Source: Actinophytocola sp036378875 (GTDB lineage Bacteria; Actinomycetota; Actinomycetes; Mycobacteriales; Pseudonocardiaceae). Taken from it: a DNA stretch of 64,000 nucleotides. Both the position numbers and the translations under genes were made by a program. Location: the NCBI RefSeq assembly GCF_036378875.1, contig NZ_DASUVO010000168.1:1-64000 (forward strand). The letters run 5' to 3'. Shown one piece after another: positions 32,313-41,160 of the stretch (within the stretch, counting starts at the first letter, position 1; each line of letters opens with the position of its first letter). The notes under the pieces were generated by a model. That model made no database searches. It was given only the letters and a program-made list of their open reading frames with translations, and was not told where the DNA came from.

Positions 32313-33570
32313 CGGACGCCTCCAGAAAGGTGACGGAGGTTGGCACGTCCGCGCGCGGGATGAGCGTCGAGGCGATCCCGATCACCTCGGTGATGTGCAC
32401 GCGCACGCCGCCGCCACCCGCGGGACCGTTGGTGTACAAGGATTCCACCTCGTCACCGACCCGGTCGAGCAACGCGGGATCGTGGCTGATCGCCGCGACG
32501 CGAAGCCGGCAGTCCGTCGGTCCGCCGAGCACCTCGGCCCGCACCGGCACGCCAGCGAGCCGCGCGGTGACGATCTCGCACGCGAGCGCGCCGCGCCGTG
32601 CCGCGTTCGGACCGGTGTAGGAGATCTCGGCCTCCACTTTGGACCCGGCACGGTAGCCGACACTCACCTTCAACGACTCCGGTCGTGGTGTGCCGCGGGC
32701 GCCGGAGACCCGGACGTCGTCGGTGACGGCCACCTGGCGCATGTCCAGCACGACGTCCGGTGTCCGGTACGCCGTCGGATCGGTGATCTCGTACAGCAGT
32801 TGCTCGCGGACCGTCGCCCTGGACAGCAGCCCGCCGGTGCCGGGGAGTTTCCCCAACACCGCGGTCCCGTCCGACGACACGTCCGCGTACGGGAAGCCCA
32901 GGTTCGCGAGGTCGGGCACGTCCTGGTAGCCGGGGTCGGCGAAGTAGCCGCCGGTCAGTTGGCCCGCGCACTCCAGCAGGTGCCCGACGAGTGTGCCGGC
33001 CGCGATCCTCGGCACGTCACCGAGATCCCAGCCGAGCCGCTGTGCCAGCGGCGCGACGAACAGGGACGGGTCGGCCACCCGGCCGGTGATCACCACGTCC
33101 GCGTCGAGTGCCGGTAGGACGGCGTCGGCGCCGAGGTAGGCGTTGGCCGACACGATCTCGCCGTGCGACCGCAGCGGCCGGCCGGTCTCCCACGCCGGCG
33201 CGTCGAGGTCGATGCGGTCGAGCACGTCGTCGCCCGTGACGACCGCGACCCGCCCGCCGAGCCCGAGCGAGTCGAGCAGCGCGCGGGTGACCTGCCCGGC
33301 GGCAAGGGGGTTCGCCGCGCCCATGTTCGTGATCACCCGGACGCCACCGGCGATCGCGAGTGGGAGTAGCCGCGCGAACCGGTCGGGCAGCCGCTTCTCG
33401 TAGCCGAGCGCGGGGTTGGCGAGCCGGCGTCGTTGTGCCTGCGCGACCGTCCGCTCCCCAAGACACTCGAGCACGAGGTCCGCGAGCGCGCCCCGACGCA
33501 GCAGGTCCTCGGCAGGCTCGATCCGATCGCCGGAGAACCCCGCTCCACAACCGATCCTGGTGGTATGCAA
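32299..33570 (-). CDS. AtuA/DUF1446-family protein
   Basis: A 423-residue protein with the DUF1446 pattern: IGCGAGFSGDRIEPA at the start, RVITNMGAANPLAAG, DADVVITGRVADPSLFVAPL, HLLECAGQLTGGYFADPGYQ and DVRVSGARGTPRPE. The Pseudomonas relative AtuA is encoded with acyclic terpene (citronellol, geraniol) degradation genes, but its reaction is not established, and this copy sits with a citrate-type carrier instead. The likely start is TTG 33570, 6 nt after GGAGG. It is probably transcribed from the CitMHS promoter across a 141-bp gap. Confidence 0.85.
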   Translation of the reverse strand: MHTTRIGCGAGFSGDRIEPAEDLLRRGALADLVLECLGERTVAQAQRRRLANPALGYEKRLPDRFARLLPLAIAGGVRVITNMGAANPLAAGQVTRALLDSLGLGGRVAVVTGDDVLDRIDLDAPAWETGRPLRSHGEIVSANAYLGADAVLPALDADVVITGRVADPSLFVAPLAQRLGWDLGDVPRIAAGTLVGHLLECAGQLTGGYFADPGYQDVPDLANLGFPYADVSSDGTAVLGKLPGTGGLLSRATVREQLLYEITDPTAYRTPDVVLDMRQVAVTDDVRVSGARGTPRPESLKVSVGYRAGSKVEAEISYTGPNAARRGALACEIVTARLAGVPVRAEVLGGPTDCRLRVAAISHDPALLDRVGDEVESLYTNGPAGGGGVRVHITEVIGIASTLIPRADVPTSVTFLEASDVAP

Positions 33571-33711
33571 GCAAAACCTCCGTCATGGCCTCGCTCCGCT
33601 CGGCGTTCGCGGGCCTGTACCCGGCGTCTTCCCTCCTGCGCGCGCAGATCCCTGGGCTCGTACCTCGCACAGGGACCTCCGTGCTCGTCAGTCCAGACGC
33701 CGGCGGCCCGC

Positions 33712-34995
33712 TCAGACCGAGATGGCGCCGGTCAGCAGTGCGACCACCGTCATCACGATGGTCGTGCCGAACGCCCACTTGAAGATGAACCGCTGATGCG
33801 CACCCAGGTCCACGCCGCTCATGCCGACGAGGATGAACGTGGACGCGGTCAGCGGGGACAGCGGGAAGCCGGTGGTCATCTGGCCCAGGATGGCGGCCGT
33901 GCCGACCTCGGCCGCGCTCCCACCGAACGCGGCAGACGTCTCCGCGAGCACCGGAAGCACCCCGAAGTAGTAGGCGTCCGGAGTGAACACAAGCGACAGT
34001 GGCATGCTCGTGACGGCGACGACGACGGGTAACGCGCCGCCCGCGCCGTCCGGGATCACGCCGACCAGCCAGCGAGCCATGGCCTCGATCATGCCTGCGC
34101 CACCGAGGATCCCGGTGAACACACCCGCCGCGAAGATCATCGTCGTGACGAGTACGACGTTGTTGCCGTGCCTGGCGAACAGTTCCTGCTGCTGCTCCCA
34201 CGACGGCCGGTTCACGATCACCGCGACGACGAACGCCGCCACGAACACGACTTCCAGCGGGAAGAGCTGTGCCAACAGGACGCCGACCAGCGCGAGCGTC
34301 AGCACCACGTTGAACCAGAAGCGAAAACGGTCCCAACCCACGCGCGGTTCGGTCTCCGACACCACCTCGGACAGTTCGATCACGCCGAGCCGCGCGCGTT
34401 CCGACCGTCCAATGAGGAACGACGCGACCAGCACCCACACGATCCCGGCGCCCATCGCGGGGAGCGCCGGCACGAAGACGTCCGATGCGGACAGATCCAG
34501 CGCCGCCATGGCCCGCGCGGTCGGTCCGCCCCACGGGACCATGTTCATCACGCCGGCGCCGAGGCACACCACGCCCGCGAGCACCAGCCGACGCATGCCC
34601 AGGCGTTTGTAGATCGGCAGCAGCGCCGACACCGTGATCAGGAACGTCGACGCGCCGTCCCCGTCGAGCGCGACGAGCAGCGTCAGCACGGCCGTGCCGA
34701 CGGTGATCTTCAGCGGGTCGCCCTTCGCCCACCGCAGCACCCGCGCGACGGCCGGGTCGAACAGGCCGACGTCGACCATCAGGCTGAAGTACAGCACCGC
34801 GAACGTGATCATGATCGCGACCGGCGCGACCTTGACCAGGCCGTCGCCGATCAGCGTGCCGAGCTGGCCGCCGAACCCGGTGACCAGCGCGACGAGGATC
34901 GGCAGCGCGGTCAGTGCGATCAACACGGAGACCCGGCGGGACAGGACGGCCACCAGGAACAGGGCAATGGTGACGAAGCCACTCGCGGCGAGCAT
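33712..34995 (-). CDS. CitMHS-type citrate/metal:proton symporter-like carrier
   Basis: A 427-residue membrane protein with about eleven to twelve hydrophobic segments. Family marks include LVALDGDGASTFLITVSALLP-type sequence near residue 105, VVCLGAGVMNMVPWGGPTAR and SLVFTPDAYYFGVLPVL. Bacillus CitM/CitH relatives take up citrate as a metal complex. ATG 34995 follows AAGGAGGCAACG. It is first in the AtuA unit and divergent from the LysR gene at 35082, so uptake of a tri- or dicarboxylate substrate for the AtuA pathway is the simplest reading. Confidence 0.88.
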   Translation of the reverse strand: MLAASGFVTIALFLVAVLSRRVSVLIALTALPILVALVTGFGGQLGTLIGDGLVKVAPVAIMITFAVLYFSLMVDVGLFDPAVARVLRWAKGDPLKITVGTAVLTLLVALDGDGASTFLITVSALLPIYKRLGMRRLVLAGVVCLGAGVMNMVPWGGPTARAMAALDLSASDVFVPALPAMGAGIVWVLVASFLIGRSERARLGVIELSEVVSETEPRVGWDRFRFWFNVVLTLALVGVLLAQLFPLEVVFVAAFVVAVIVNRPSWEQQQELFARHGNNVVLVTTMIFAAGVFTGILGGAGMIEAMARWLVGVIPDGAGGALPVVVAVTSMPLSLVFTPDAYYFGVLPVLAETSAAFGGSAAEVGTAAILGQMTTGFPLSPLTASTFILVGMSGVDLGAHQRFIFKWAFGTTIVMTVVALLTGAISV

Positions 34996-35055
34996 CGTTG
35001 CCTCCTTACGGCGAGTGCTCCCCAAGATCCAGGGTGCTACCTATCGCAGACAAGC

Positions 35056-35076
35056 ATCAATATTCGATAGATTGAT
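35056..35076. promoter_or_regulatory. LysR-type dyad in the divergent promoter
   Basis: ATCAAT-ATTCGATAG-ATTGAT, a 21-bp dyad with perfect 6-bp arms, only 5 bp before the LysR-gene ATG and 61 bp from the carrier start. The position fits autorepression and co-control. Spacing is not the strict T-N11-A form. Confidence 0.6.
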
Positions 35077-35081
35077 GAACC

Positions 35082-36020
35082 ATGCGCATGGACCTGACGA
35101 TCCAGCAGCTCCGCGTGGTCCTCGCCGTCCACGACGCCGGCAGCTTCACCTCGGCCGCGGAGACGCTCATGCAGGCGCAGTCGTCGCTGTCCCGGACCGT
35201 GCTGGAGGTCGAGCGGCGGCTGGGCGTGGCCCTGTTCCAACGGACCACCCGCCGGCTGGAGCCGACCGCAGAAGGCCGGGAGTTCGTCCACATCGCCAGG
35301 AGCACGGTGGCCACGTTCGAGGCGAACCTGCGGCACTTCGCCGGCTTTCTCGACGGCCAGCGCGGCCGGGTGCGCGTGGCCACGCTGCCGTCGCTGGCCG
35401 CCATCCTGTTGCCGTCGATCGTCTCCGGCTATCAGCGCGCGCACCCGGAGGTCGAACTGTCCATCGAGGACGCGCTGGCCGACGAGGTCCTCACGCGGGT
35501 GCGTGCCGGACTGGTCGACTTCGCCGTGACCGTGGTCTCGGGTGAGCCCGTCGACGACCTGCATGTGACGCCTGTGGCCGCCGACCGGTTCTGCTGTGTC
35601 TTCCCACCCGGTCATCCGTTCGCGGCCAGCACGGAGGTGTCCTGGTCGGACCTCGCGCGGGAGGCGTTCATCGCGTTCGACCGGACCACCAGCATCCGCC
35701 AGCACCTCGACCGCGCCTTCGCCGAGTCCGGCTCGGTGCCGCGTATCGCCATCGAGGCACGCAACATCAGCGCGGTCGCCGGGCTCGTCGCCGCGGGACT
35801 CGGCGTCTCGGCGGTACCCGGACTTGTCCTGCCGCTGATACGATTCGCCGGCCTCGAGCACCGGCCGCTCGGAGATCCGCGCGTCGAGCGTAGGATCGCG
35901 GTCGTCCGGGTACCGGGGAGACCGATGTCACCCGCGGCCAGCGCGTTCAGCGCCGCGATCAGTGGCGCCAGCAGTTCATCTGGGCGTCTACCTCCCGAAA
36001 CATCCTGGTCGCTCTCCTGA
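35082..36020 (+). CDS. LysR-family transcriptional regulator
   Basis: A 312-residue regulator. The winged-helix part is typical (LRVVLAVHDAGSFTSAAETL, QSSLSRTVLEVERRLGVALF), followed by the two-lobed ligand-binding domain (RVATLPSLAAILLPSIV, VSGEPVDDLHVTPVAADRF). The C-terminus is Ser-rich. ATG 35082; ATG 35088 is possible. Divergent from the CitMHS-AtuA unit, which it probably controls with the carboxylate substrate or a product as inducer. Confidence 0.9.
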   Translation: MRMDLTIQQLRVVLAVHDAGSFTSAAETLMQAQSSLSRTVLEVERRLGVALFQRTTRRLEPTAEGREFVHIARSTVATFEANLRHFAGFLDGQRGRVRVATLPSLAAILLPSIVSGYQRAHPEVELSIEDALADEVLTRVRAGLVDFAVTVVSGEPVDDLHVTPVAADRFCCVFPPGHPFAASTEVSWSDLAREAFIAFDRTTSIRQHLDRAFAESGSVPRIAIEARNISAVAGLVAAGLGVSAVPGLVLPLIRFAGLEHRPLGDPRVERRIAVVRVPGRPMSPAASAFSAAISGASSSSGRLPPETSWSLS

Positions 36021-36056
36021 TTCTCACCGCGTCCGCACCTGCGCTGCGCAGGCAAT

Positions 36057-36093
36057 GTCGCATGCCTGAAACATTCGCCAACCTCCGCGTAAC
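36057..36093 (+). promoter_or_regulatory. GlnR-box-like site before the nitrate operon
   Basis: Blocks GTCGC, GAAAC, CAACC and GTAAC are spaced by 6, 6 and 5 bases. This is close to the actinomycete GlnR pattern (GTnAC-n6-GAAAC, repeated). It ends 46 bp before the GTG of the nitrate reductase gene. GlnR is known to activate nitrate and nitrite assimilation genes in Streptomyces and relatives. Confidence 0.6.
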
Positions 36094-36139
36094 GAGGGCT
36101 CCTTAGCGTTCCTAGAAGCCAACTCGAGGAGGACAGCGG

Positions 36140-38182
36140 GTGACGATTACGGCGCCGTTAACTGGCACCATCGACACACACTGCCCATACTGTGCGCTTC
36201 AGTGCGGGATGCGGCTGGCGGGTAAAACCGTTGAGCCACGGGAGTTTCCCACCAACCGGGGTGGGCTGTGTCAGAAGGGGTGGACCTCTGCCGCCCTGCT
36301 CGACTCACCCGGTCGGCTCACCGAGCCACTGGTTCGTGTGGACGGAGAGTTACGACCGGCCACGTGGGATCGCGCACTCGACCTGATCGCTAACCAGCTC
36401 ATCGAGATCCAGGCCACACATGGCCGCGACGCCGTCGCCGTGTTCGGCGGCGGTGGTCTGACCAACGAGAAGTCCTATCTCCTTGGCAAGTTCGCGCGGG
36501 TCGCCCTTGGCACGTCCCGGATCGACTACAACGGACGCTTCTGTATGTCCTCGGCCGCGGCGGCCGGGATGAAGGCGTTCGGTATGGACCGTGGTCTGCC
36601 CTTTCCAGTCGAGGACCTCCAGCAGGCGGACACGGTTCTGCTCGTCGGTGGGAACCCGGCGGAGACGATGCCGCCGTTCATCCAGCACCTCAAGAGCGCC
36701 GAGCTGATCGTCGTCGACCCGCGCCGGTCGGCCACCGCGGAACAGGCCGTTCTGCACCTCCAGCCCGCGCCGGGCACGGATCTGGCGCTGGCGCTTGGGA
36801 TCTTGCACGCCGTCGTCGCGGACGGCCACCTGCGCCACGACTATCTGGCCGACCGGACCACGGGGTTCGACGAGGTCTGGCGGATCGCGGCGACCTGGTG
36901 GCCGGAGCGCGTCGAGCGTGTCACGGGGGTGGCGGCGGCCGACCAGCGCGCGGCCGCCGCCATGCTCGCGACGGCGACCAACGCCTATGTGCTGACGGCG
37001 CGGGGGACCGAGCAGCACGCCCGCGGCGCGGACATGGTCAGCGCGTGGATCAACCTCGCGCTGGCGCTGGGACTTCCCGGCCGCGCGGGCTCCGGCTTCG
37101 GGTGCCTGACCGGGCAGGGCAACGGGCAGGGTGGCCGTGAGCACGGCCAGAAGGCCGACCAGCTGCCCGGCTACCGCAAGCTCGACGACCCGGCGGCCCG
37201 GGCGCACGTCGCCGCGGTGTGGGGCGTCGACCCGGACTCGCTGCCGGCGCCCGGGGTCTCGGCCTACGAGCTGCTGGACGAGGGGCCGCGTGGGCTGCTC
37301 GTGTTCGGCAGCAACGTGGTCGTCTCCGCACCGCACGCGGGCCGGGTCGAAGACAAGCTGTCCGCTGTGGACTTCCTGGTCGTCGCGGACGTGGTGATGT
37401 CCGAGACCGCCGCGATGGCCGACGTCGTGCTCCCGGTCACGCAGTGGGCCGAGGAGGACGGCACGCTCACCAACCTCGAGGGCCGGATCCTGTTGCGGCG
37501 CAAGGCGGTGCGGCCGCCGGCCAACGTCAGGACCGACCTCGAGGTGCTGCATGGCCTCGCCCAGCGTCTCGGCCAGCCCGCCGACCGCTTCCCGGTCGAC
37601 GCCGAGGAGGTGTTCGAGGAGCTGCGACGCGCGTCCGCCGGCGGGATCGCCGACTACTCCGGCGTGACCTACGCGCGGCTGCGCGAGGGTGAGGCACTGC
37701 ACTGGCCGGTGCCCGCCACGGACCACCCCGGCACACCCCGTGCCTTCCTCGACCGGTTCGCCCACGCGGACGGACTGGCGCGGTTCGTGCCGGTCGACCA
37801 CAGTGGACCGGCCGAGCCACCCGACGAGGAGTTTCCGTTGCAGGCCACCACGGGTCGGGTCCTGCAGCACTACCAGTCCGGTGCGCAGACCCGCCTCGTG
37901 CCCGAGCTGATGAAGGCCGTGCCGGAGATGTACGTCGAGGTGCATCCCGACACGGCCGCCCGAGCCGGGCTCGAGAACGGCGACCTCGCCGACGTCGTGT
38001 CCCGGCGCGGCCGGGTCCGCGCACGGGTTCGTTGCGTGGCGTCGATCCGCGTCGACCTGGTGTTCCTTCCGTTCCATTTCCCGGGCGAGGGCAGGGCGAA
38101 CCTGCTGACGAACCCGGAGTTGGACCCGACCAGCCGCATGCCCGAGTTCAAGGTTTGTGCCGTCCGGTTGGAGGCAGCGTGA
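36140..38182 (+). CDS. nasA: assimilatory nitrate reductase catalytic subunit (molybdopterin)
   Basis: A 680-residue bis-MGD oxidoreductase that reduces nitrate to nitrite in the cytoplasm. The N-terminal [4Fe-4S] ligands are C15, C18, C22 and C44 (CPYCALQC, GGLCQKG). Further marks: NGRFCMSSAAAAG with the Mo-ligand-type Cys, GGNPAETMPPF, NLALALGLPGRAG, QGNGQGGREHG and the C-terminal MGD-binding TTGRVLQHYQSG. No C-terminal [2Fe-2S] extension; that is on the next gene. GTG 36140 follows GAGGAGGACAGCGG. No signal peptide. First gene of a seven-gene operon. Confidence 0.93.
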   Translation: MTITAPLTGTIDTHCPYCALQCGMRLAGKTVEPREFPTNRGGLCQKGWTSAALLDSPGRLTEPLVRVDGELRPATWDRALDLIANQLIEIQATHGRDAVAVFGGGGLTNEKSYLLGKFARVALGTSRIDYNGRFCMSSAAAAGMKAFGMDRGLPFPVEDLQQADTVLLVGGNPAETMPPFIQHLKSAELIVVDPRRSATAEQAVLHLQPAPGTDLALALGILHAVVADGHLRHDYLADRTTGFDEVWRIAATWWPERVERVTGVAAADQRAAAAMLATATNAYVLTARGTEQHARGADMVSAWINLALALGLPGRAGSGFGCLTGQGNGQGGREHGQKADQLPGYRKLDDPAARAHVAAVWGVDPDSLPAPGVSAYELLDEGPRGLLVFGSNVVVSAPHAGRVEDKLSAVDFLVVADVVMSETAAMADVVLPVTQWAEEDGTLTNLEGRILLRRKAVRPPANVRTDLEVLHGLAQRLGQPADRFPVDAEEVFEELRRASAGGIADYSGVTYARLREGEALHWPVPATDHPGTPRAFLDRFAHADGLARFVPVDHSGPAEPPDEEFPLQATTGRVLQHYQSGAQTRLVPELMKAVPEMYVEVHPDTAARAGLENGDLADVVSRRGRVRARVRCVASIRVDLVFLPFHFPGEGRANLLTNPELDPTSRMPEFKVCAVRLEAA

Positions 38183-39624
38183 CTCGCAAGATCGTCATCG
38201 TCGGGTACGGCATGGCCGGTTCCCGGCTCGCCGAGGAGATCCGCAGGCGGGACACCGACAACGTCTCCGTCACCGTCATCGGCGCGGAGCCACACCCCGC
38301 CTACAACCGGATCCTGCTGTCCAGTGTGGTCGGTGGCGGGATGACGCCGCAGATGGTGCGCCTGCACGGCGACGACTGGGCCGAGAAGCACGACGTCGAC
38401 CTGCGCCTCGGCACCACGGTCGACGGTATCGACCGCGCGGCGCGGACGGTGACGCTCACCGACGGCTCCACAGTGGACTACGACGCGCTCGTGCTCGCCA
38501 CCGGCAGCCGGCCGTGGCTCCCACCGACCGAGGGACTCCTCAACGACGGTGTCCTGGCGCCGGGCGCGGTCGCGTTCCGCACGCTGGACGACTGCGAGCA
38601 GATCGTGGCCGCCTCGAAGCCCGGCGCGCCGGTCGCCGTCGTGGGTGGCGGACTGCTCGGGCTCGAGGCCGCGCGTGGTCTGGCCAGCCGGGGCAACCTC
38701 GTCACGGTCGTGCACCCGGTTGGCCATCTGATGGAACGCCAGCTCGACGCCGGCGCCGGTCGGGTGCTCGCGGCCACGCTCGCGACACTGGGCATCGAGG
38801 TTCGCCTTGGTGTCAAGGCCGCCCGGTACCTGCCGGGCGACGGTCTCAAGCTCGACGACGGCAGCCACGTGCCGGCCGACCTCGTCGTGGTGTCGGCAGG
38901 AGTGATCCCCGAGACGACGCTCGCCAAGGACGCCGGGTTGACCGTCGAGCGCGGCATCGTCGTCGACGACGCCCTGCGCACCAGCGACTTCCGCGTCCAC
39001 GCGATCGGCGACTGCGCGCAGCATCCCGGCACCATCTCGGGGCTCGTGCAGCCGGCGTGGGAGCAGGCCGCCGTGCTCGCGGACCTGCTGACCGGCGCAC
39101 AGCCGGCCTCCCGCTACCGCGGCACGCCGGTCGTGACCCGGTTGAAGGCAAAAGATGTCGATCTCGCCGCGCTCGGCGACGTCCACGCCGAAGTGGACTC
39201 CTCGGACGCGGAAGTGTTGTGCCTGACCGATCCCACCCGCGGCAGGTACGCGAAGCTCGTCCTGCGGGACGACCGGGTGGCCGGCGCGATCGTGATCGGC
39301 GCTCCTGACGCCGCTGCCACGATCACGCAGCTGTACGACCGGGGGATCCCCGCTCCGTCGGACCGCATCGCCCTGCTGCTCGGCCGCGCGCTCCCACCGG
39401 GCGCGTCTGTCGCACACAGCCCAGCAGATCTCCCCGCGGCTACAACGGTGTGCCGCTGTAACACCGTCAGCAAGAGCCAGCTGGTGAAGGCATGGCGCGG
39501 TGGCGCGAGAGGCGTTTCGGGCCTCGCCACGGCGACAAGGGCCACCACAGGCTGTGGCGGCTGCCGCGACACCGTGTCCGCGATCGCCGACTGGCTCGCC
39601 AGTTCCGAGGAGACCACCCCATGA
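38179..39624 (+). CDS. nasC: NasC-like FAD oxidoreductase with BFD [2Fe-2S] domain
   Basis: A 481-residue flavoprotein. The FAD site is IVGYGMAGSRLAEEIR, the NAD site VAVVGGGLLGLEAARGL, and the late FAD contact HAIGDCAQHPG. The C-terminus adds a BFD-like iron-sulfur domain with C-x-C (VCRCNTVSK) and C-x2-C (GCGGC). This is the layout of NasC/NasB electron-transfer subunits that pass electrons from NAD(P)H to NasA. GTG 38179 overlaps the nasA stop by 4 nt. Confidence 0.88.
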   Translation: MTRKIVIVGYGMAGSRLAEEIRRRDTDNVSVTVIGAEPHPAYNRILLSSVVGGGMTPQMVRLHGDDWAEKHDVDLRLGTTVDGIDRAARTVTLTDGSTVDYDALVLATGSRPWLPPTEGLLNDGVLAPGAVAFRTLDDCEQIVAASKPGAPVAVVGGGLLGLEAARGLASRGNLVTVVHPVGHLMERQLDAGAGRVLAATLATLGIEVRLGVKAARYLPGDGLKLDDGSHVPADLVVVSAGVIPETTLAKDAGLTVERGIVVDDALRTSDFRVHAIGDCAQHPGTISGLVQPAWEQAAVLADLLTGAQPASRYRGTPVVTRLKAKDVDLAALGDVHAEVDSSDAEVLCLTDPTRGRYAKLVLRDDRVAGAIVIGAPDAAATITQLYDRGIPAPSDRIALLLGRALPPGASVAHSPADLPAATTVCRCNTVSKSQLVKAWRGGARGVSGLATATRATTGCGGCRDTVSAIADWLASSEETTP

Positions 39625-41156
39625 CCGCCACGACCGAACCCACGATCGACACCCCGAAAGCCCCTGCCCGCCAAGGCGGGCGCTGGATCGACGACTGGAA
39701 CCCCGACGACGAGCAGTTCTGGGAGAGCACCGGCAAGAAGATCGCCAGGAAGAACCTGATCTTCTCGATCTTCGCCGAACACCTCGGCTTCGCCATCTGG
39801 GTGCTCTGGTCGGTTGTCGTGATCAACCTGGCCAACGCCGGGATTCCCATGACGCTGCCGGAGATGTTCTGGCTGACGGCCGTGCCGAACCTGGTCGGCT
39901 CCGCGCTGCGCATCCCGTACACGTTCGCGGTGCCGAAGTTCGGCGGTCGCATGTGGACGATGATCAGCGCGAGCCTGCTGCTGATCCCGTCGCTGCTGCT
40001 GGCCGTGGTCGTGCCAAGTGGGTGGCTCGCCGGCCAGTCGCACGGCACCCAGTTCTGGGTGCTGCTGATCTGCGCGGCGACCGCGGGTGTCGGTGGCGGG
40101 AACTTCTCCTCGTCGATGGCCAACATCTCCTTCTTCTACCCGGAGCGGAAGAAGGGCCTTGCGCTGGGTCTGAACGCCGCGGGAGGCAACCTCGGTGTGG
40201 CCGTCGTGCAGCTGGTGGTGCCCCTCGTGGTGATCATCGGTGTCCCGACGGCGGCGGCGAAGCTGCCGCAGCACGAGGTGCACCTCGCATACGCCGGCCT
40301 GGTCTGGATCCCGTTCGTGGTGGTCGCCGGGCTGTGCGCGTGGTTCTTCATGGACAGCCTCACCCAGGCCAAGGCCGACACGAAGTCCTACAGCACGGCT
40401 CTGCGCCATGGGCAGACCTGGATCATGTCGATCCTCTACATCGGCACGTTCGGCTCGTTCATCGGCTACTCGTTCGCGCTGCCACTCGTCATCAAGACCA
40501 CCTTCCCGGAGTTCCTGGCCGCCAACCCGTTCATCGCCACCTACCTCGCCGGCCTCGGCTTCCTCGGTGCGCTGATCGGCTCGGTGGCCCGCCCGTTCGG
40601 CGGGTGGCTGTCCGACCGGATCGGTGGCGCGAAGGTGACGCTCGCCTGCTTCGTCGGCATGGGCGTGTTCACCCTGCTCGCGATCGTCGGCGTGAACTCG
40701 CACAGCTTCCTGGTGTTCTTCGGCTCCTACATGGTGATCTTCATGCTTTCCGGTGCCGCCAACGGCTCCACCTACCGGATGATCCCGGTCATCTTCGGTG
40801 AGCTGGGCCGCAAGGAGGCCGCCGAGAAGGGACTCGACGCGGCGGAGACCGCGCTCTCGTTCAAGCGGCAGTCGGCCGCGGTGATCGGTATCGCCGGCGC
40901 GATCGGCGCCTTCGGCGGCTTCCTGATCCAGCTGATCTTCCGGCAGGCCAGCCTCGGCGTCACGGCCAAGGTGGCCGCCGCGGACACCCTGGCGGAGAAG
41001 CAGGCCGTCGCCTTGGCCAACAACGACTGGTCGACCTCAGCGCTGTGGGTCTTCCTCGCCGCCTATGTCGTGTTCGGATTCATGACCTGGTTCTACTACC
41101 TGCGCCGGAGCTTCGCGGTCGCTCGCGTTCCGAGCCTGGCGCACGCGGGGGTGTGA
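39621..41156 (+). CDS. narK: NarK-family nitrate/nitrite transporter (MFS)
   Basis: A 511-residue major facilitator with about twelve membrane segments. The nitrate signature is present twice in variant form: ATAGVGGGNFSSSMANISFF and MLSGAANGSTYRMIPVIF, each with Gly-rich, Asn-containing packing. An N-terminal hydrophilic stretch of about 45 residues precedes the first helix. It takes up nitrate or exports nitrite. ATG 39621 overlaps the nasC stop. Four bases separate its stop from nirB. Confidence 0.92.
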   Translation: MTATTEPTIDTPKAPARQGGRWIDDWNPDDEQFWESTGKKIARKNLIFSIFAEHLGFAIWVLWSVVVINLANAGIPMTLPEMFWLTAVPNLVGSALRIPYTFAVPKFGGRMWTMISASLLLIPSLLLAVVVPSGWLAGQSHGTQFWVLLICAATAGVGGGNFSSSMANISFFYPERKKGLALGLNAAGGNLGVAVVQLVVPLVVIIGVPTAAAKLPQHEVHLAYAGLVWIPFVVVAGLCAWFFMDSLTQAKADTKSYSTALRHGQTWIMSILYIGTFGSFIGYSFALPLVIKTTFPEFLAANPFIATYLAGLGFLGALIGSVARPFGGWLSDRIGGAKVTLACFVGMGVFTLLAIVGVNSHSFLVFFGSYMVIFMLSGAANGSTYRMIPVIFGELGRKEAAEKGLDAAETALSFKRQSAAVIGIAGAIGAFGGFLIQLIFRQASLGVTAKVAAADTLAEKQAVALANNDWSTSALWVFLAAYVVFGFMTWFYYLRRSFAVARVPSLAHAGV

Positions 41157-41160
41157 CTGT

